12,132 nucleotides of DNA from positions 1 through 12,132 of the forward strand of contig JACJXK010000034.1 in NCBI GenBank assembly GCA_020636675.1, read 5' to 3'. Positions 11,683-12,132 of this stretch are shown one piece after another. Origin of the DNA: Prevotellaceae bacterium (GTDB lineage: Bacteria; Bacteroidota; Bacteroidia; Bacteroidales; Paludibacteraceae). Made by a program: the position numbers and the translations under genes. The notes under the pieces are model-generated. The model was given only the letters and a program-made list of their open reading frames with translations. It was not told the DNA's origin and made no database searches. How positions within the stretch are numbered: the first letter of the stretch is position 1; each line of letters starts with the position of its first letter.

Positions 11683-12132
11683 TCAGAATCTCATTCCAAC
11701 AAACAGATTGAAAGTTGCGATAGAACTCTCGACCCGCGAGCCGTCCAAAATCCAATAGGAATCATATTGACAAGAAAGGCCGGAGAAATAACGTTCGTGA
11801 TTATACAACAAGGACAACTTCGTAGTATTATTAATTGCAAATTGGTACTCTCGTTCATAAGAGTCGTTCACCTTACAACCCAACTCCGGAATGATAGTAA
11901 AGTTAAGCAACCAGCCCTTCGCAAACACCAGATTATAGCCATAACCCACATTCACACAATAATCATAATATTCATAATGGGACGTTTCATCGGGAAGTTC
12001 TATATAGAGAGGCAATCTCGACAAATCCAGCTTCATGTCATGATATGCATAGGACACACCCGCAATGAAAGAACCCACGCTATGTACCTGCCGCAAACGA
12101 TAGAAATCGGAGTAGATGGCATCATTAGAATA
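11683..12132 (-). CDS. DUF4421-like outer-membrane beta-barrel protein, 3' part only
   Basis: The frame is open to the right edge, so only the last 149 residues are present. The segment SDFYRLRQVHSVGSFIAGVS, then YAYHDMKLDL, and later DYCVNVGYGYNLVFAKGWL followed by a strand-rich end resemble the C-terminal half of DUF4421 proteins of Bacteroidetes. Alternating polar and aromatic strands and the final FNLFVGMRF with terminal phenylalanine are typical of outer-membrane beta-barrels. The full family is about twice as long, so roughly half lies outside the window. Its function is not known. A T-rich tract follows the stop after a short GGAAA/TTTCC hairpin (11657-11669), a weak terminator candidate. 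Confidence 0.72.
   Translation of the reverse strand, partial: YSNDAIYSDFYRLRQVHSVGSFIAGVSYAYHDMKLDLSRLPLYIELPDETSHYEYYDYCVNVGYGYNLVFAKGWLLNFTIIPELGCKVNDSYEREYQFAINNTTKLSLLYNHERYFSGLSCQYDSYWILDGSRVESSIATFNLFVGMRF

Overview
The window looks like chromosomal DNA of a Bacteroidales bacterium (Bacteroides, Parabacteroides or a relative; I cannot resolve the genus). The evidence is the family content: Bacteroidales-type RHS core scraps, a DUF4421-like outer-membrane protein, a flavodoxin/cyclophilin-like lipoprotein and a two-gene ResB/CcsA cytochrome c maturation unit. Several intergenic regions also carry promoter elements of the Bacteroidetes type (TAnnTTTG with an upstream TTTG).

Layout. (1) Positions 1-2420, all on the minus strand and visibly AT-rich, are a decayed RHS polymorphic-toxin region. 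Two scraps of RHS core protein (1-198, running off the left edge, and 2316-2420) bracket immunity-like small genes (268-738, 907-1314, 1555-2013, perhaps 708-941) and the tail of a lost toxin (1311-1547). A 273-bp internally deleted ISL3-like element with perfect 23-bp terminal inverted repeats (2043-2315) sits exactly at the end of the right RHS scrap. (2) At 2610-3803 (+) is a membrane-anchored AraC-type regulator with a good upstream promoter. (3) Convergent to it is a tight three-gene minus-strand operon, 6679 down to 3957: a flavodoxin/cyclophilin-like lipoprotein, a lipoprotein alpha/beta hydrolase with a cysteine nucleophile, and a small flavoprotein with a compact four-cysteine motif like that of iron-sulfur flavoproteins. 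A predicted promoter and a long perfect dyad lie upstream. (4) About 1 kb (6680-7742) has no convincing gene but holds repeats: a GC-rich string of hairpins, a motif in three copies, an acaggat repeat and a G10 tract. (5) resB-ccsA (9531 to 7743, minus) encode cytochrome c maturation and are divergent from ogt (9680-10210, +), a DNA repair methyltransferase. (6) At 10260-11531 (minus) is a stand-alone condensation-type acyltransferase. The 3' end of a DUF4421-like beta-barrel gene runs off the right edge.

How the genes fit together. The three-gene operon looks like one redox/hydrolase unit split between the cell envelope (two predicted lipoproteins) and the cytoplasm (the small flavoprotein). 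The neighbouring AraC protein has a periplasmic sensor domain and is a candidate regulator, but the sequence does not prove a link. ResB and CcsA would act together in haem delivery to periplasmic c-type cytochromes. The RHS region is a record of toxin-module turnover rather than an intact weapon. The most unusual parts are this RHS scrapyard with its one-sided IS junction, and the envelope-anchored flavodoxin operon with its dyad.
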